The position numbers and the translations under genes are program-made. From Streptococcus mitis (lineage in GTDB: Bacteria; Bacillota; Bacilli; Lactobacillales; Streptococcaceae), in the NCBI RefSeq assembly GCF_013305725.1, contig NZ_CP047883.1, positions 971,001 through 1,035,000 of the forward strand: DNA of 64,000 nucleotides, read 5' to 3'. Shown here piece by piece: positions 62,886 to 64,000 of the stretch (positions are counted from its first letter, which is position 1; each line of letters starts with the position of its first letter). The notes under the pieces are model-generated. The model was not told the origin of the DNA. It did no database searches and saw nothing but the letters and a program-made list of their open reading frames with translations.

Positions 62886-63794
62886 CTATTGGACCAATTG
62901 AGTGAAGTATTCTTCTAGGTTTTGACGGGCATAGTAAATCTCGTCAATGGCAACATCTGCCAAGGTTAATTCCTTGAGAATCTGTTTGACATCTTGTTCC
63001 TGACCAAAGATATGGATTTCATTTTCTGGATTAACAACCTTGAACTGGAGCTGGATTTGTTCTTTCAATACTTGACAAGCTTTCTCTTGGTCGGCTGTCT
63101 TAAGCACAATATAATCCTCACTTAGTGTTTCAAATTCAGCTTTGCTGATTTCACGGATAATCTTGCCTTGATCTAAAATACCAAAACGATTAGCTACGAG
63201 GTAGAGTTCTGACAAGATATGGCTAGAGATGAGAATGGTTATTCCTTTTTCTTGATTGAGTCGTTGAATCATTAGTCGAAATTCTTTGATACCGATTGGG
63301 TCGAGACCGTTGATAGGTTCATCTAGGATCAGGAAGTCTGGTTTGGATAGGAGGGCAATGGCAATACCAAGTCTTTGTTTCATTCCTAGCGAGAAATCAC
63401 GAAAGACTTTCTTACCTGTATCTGGCAAACCTACATAATCCAGCGTTTCTCTAATGACTTGATCAGCATTTGGAATATGACGAATCATACAGTAATATTT
63501 CAGATTTTGGTAGGCTGTTAAGTGATTATGGGCTACAGGTGATTCGATTACTGAACCTACTCGAGATAGAGCCTTGGTCCACTCATTTTCCGTTTGGCTA
63601 GAGAAGAGGGAAACAGTTCCCTTATCCGCAAATAGTAGTTGCGTAATGATTTTTATCAAGGTGGTTTTCCCAGCTCCGTTCTTCCCGATAAGTCCATAAA
63701 TATCTCCCTCTCTTATCGTTAGATGAAGATCCTGAAGAATAGCTTGTTTGTCAAAGTTTTTGGACAATCCATGAATGTCAAGTACTGTTTTCAT
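62886..63794 (-). CDS. ABC ATPase of bacitracin/lantibiotic-resistance type
   Basis: 302 residues from ATG 63794 (AAAGGAGA upstream; an earlier ATG lacks a site). Walker A GLIGKNGAGKTTLI, signature FSLGMKQRLGIAIAL, Walker B FLILDEPINGLDP, H-loop ISSHILSEL. The last 80 residues are the C-terminal extension of the BcrA/LanF group. It works with the adjacent permease. It converges with the two-component genes, which may control it. Confidence 0.92.
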   Translation of the reverse strand: MKTVLDIHGLSKNFDKQAILQDLHLTIREGDIYGLIGKNGAGKTTLIKIITQLLFADKGTVSLFSSQTENEWTKALSRVGSVIESPVAHNHLTAYQNLKYYCMIRHIPNADQVIRETLDYVGLPDTGKKVFRDFSLGMKQRLGIAIALLSKPDFLILDEPINGLDPIGIKEFRLMIQRLNQEKGITILISSHILSELYLVANRFGILDQGKIIREISKAEFETLSEDYIVLKTADQEKACQVLKEQIQLQFKVVNPENEIHIFGQEQDVKQILKELTLADVAIDEIYYARQNLEEYFTQLVQ

Positions 63795-63903
63795 GATTCT
63801 CTCCTTTTGATTTATTTTGTTAACTTTAGTATAAAGCATAGAAATCAAAGAAAGCTCAAGGATTTCTAAAGAGTTTCTAAAGTTTTAGGAATTCTTAAAT
63901 AGC

Positions 63904-63930
63904 AAAACCCAGTTGACACGAACTGGGCTT
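63904..63930 (-). terminator. Terminator of HAD phosphatase gene
   Basis: On the minus strand CCCAGTT and AACTGGG pair around CGTGTC and are followed by TTTTGC. It is positioned five bases after the stop of the partial gene. Confidence 0.75.
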
Positions 63931-63935
63931 CTTGA

Positions 63936-64000
63936 TTATAAAATATATTTCTCAATGGCACGCGCAACGCCGTCTTCTTCGTTGCTTGCTGTAACGTCAT
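63936..64000 (-). CDS. Cof-type HAD phosphatase, C-terminus (partial)
   Basis: The last 20 codons read DVTASNEEDGVARAIEKYIL then TAA. The T-x-S-N-E-E-D-G-V-A-x-A-I-E-K ending is the hallmark of Cof-type HAD-IIB phosphatases (sugar-phosphate or flavin phosphatases). The rest is outside the window. Confidence 0.8.
   Translation of the reverse strand, partial: DVTASNEEDGVARAIEKYIL

Noticed and set aside
1..64000. CRISPR arrays, rRNA or tRNA genes
   Set aside because: No regularly spaced repeats of 24-40 bases, no rRNA-like blocks and no cloverleaf or CCA-type tRNA sequences were noticed.

Overview
This is a low-GC Firmicute window that fits the Streptococcus mitis group (S. pneumoniae, S. mitis, S. 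pseudopneumoniae or S. oralis). The reasons are a chromosomal cluster for agmatine, putrescine and spermidine synthesis in the pneumococcal order (decarboxylase, speE, lys1-like, nspC, aguA, aguB), Tn5252-family conjugative-element genes, PezAT, the Mega macrolide-efflux element and a tet(M)-bearing Tn916 remnant. The species call is an inference from gene content.

Layout. (1) 1-5.2 kb: a Tn5252-like ICE transfer module, with a VirB4-type ATPase and a bifunctional wall hydrolase. (2) 5.2-10.1 kb: an accessory zone with a GNAT-type toxin and a 54-residue putative antitoxin, a 54-bp tandem repeat, a PEBP-family gene divergent from a LysR regulator, and a decayed group II intron. (3) 10.2-15.9 kb: Mega, with mef(E) and msr(D) and their leader peptides, plus a decayed SOS operon (umuC remnant, YolD-like). 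It is bounded by 111-bp imperfect direct repeats that each carry a rumA/rlmCD 3'-end-like sequence. (4) 16.2-30.3 kb: an ART-like (DUF3990-like) toxin pair, a second and tiny intron remnant, the ICE helicase/methylase module with its small conserved neighbours, a second ART-like pair, and PezAT. (5) 30.3-32.3 kb: a tyrosine recombinase divergent from a truncated serine-hydroxymethyltransferase-like gene. (6) 32.3-39.55 kb: Tn916-like DNA from the orf14 3' end to a truncated int, with an intact tet(M). (7) 39.55-39.7 kb: the ICE/chromosome junction, with two rumA-type 3' ends side by side and then the probable native rumA terminator. (8) 39.7-64 kb: chromosome. It holds a TetR-controlled ABC exporter operon, assorted metabolic genes (several pseudogenes), a GH13 enzyme, a 330-nt structured leader or sRNA, the polyamine operon, a two-component system converging on an ABC transporter, and the end of a HAD phosphatase gene.

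How it works together. The mobile half is a composite resistance island: macrolide efflux and ribosome protection from Mega, tetracycline ribosome protection from the Tn916 remnant, and four toxin-antitoxin-like pairs that could stabilise it. The Tn916 unit cannot excise by itself because Int lacks its catalytic C-terminus and the left half is gone. Mobility would depend on the parent ICE or on transformation. Five copies of the rumA 3'-end motif suggest serial integration or recombination at one att-type site. On the chromosome, arginine can be taken to agmatine, N-carbamoylputrescine, putrescine and then (via carboxyspermidine) spermidine by one tightly packed operon whose upstream RNA ends in a terminator.

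Limits. Everything was read by eye. Family names are recognised from motifs, not searches, and promoters, terminators and operators are unverified predictions.
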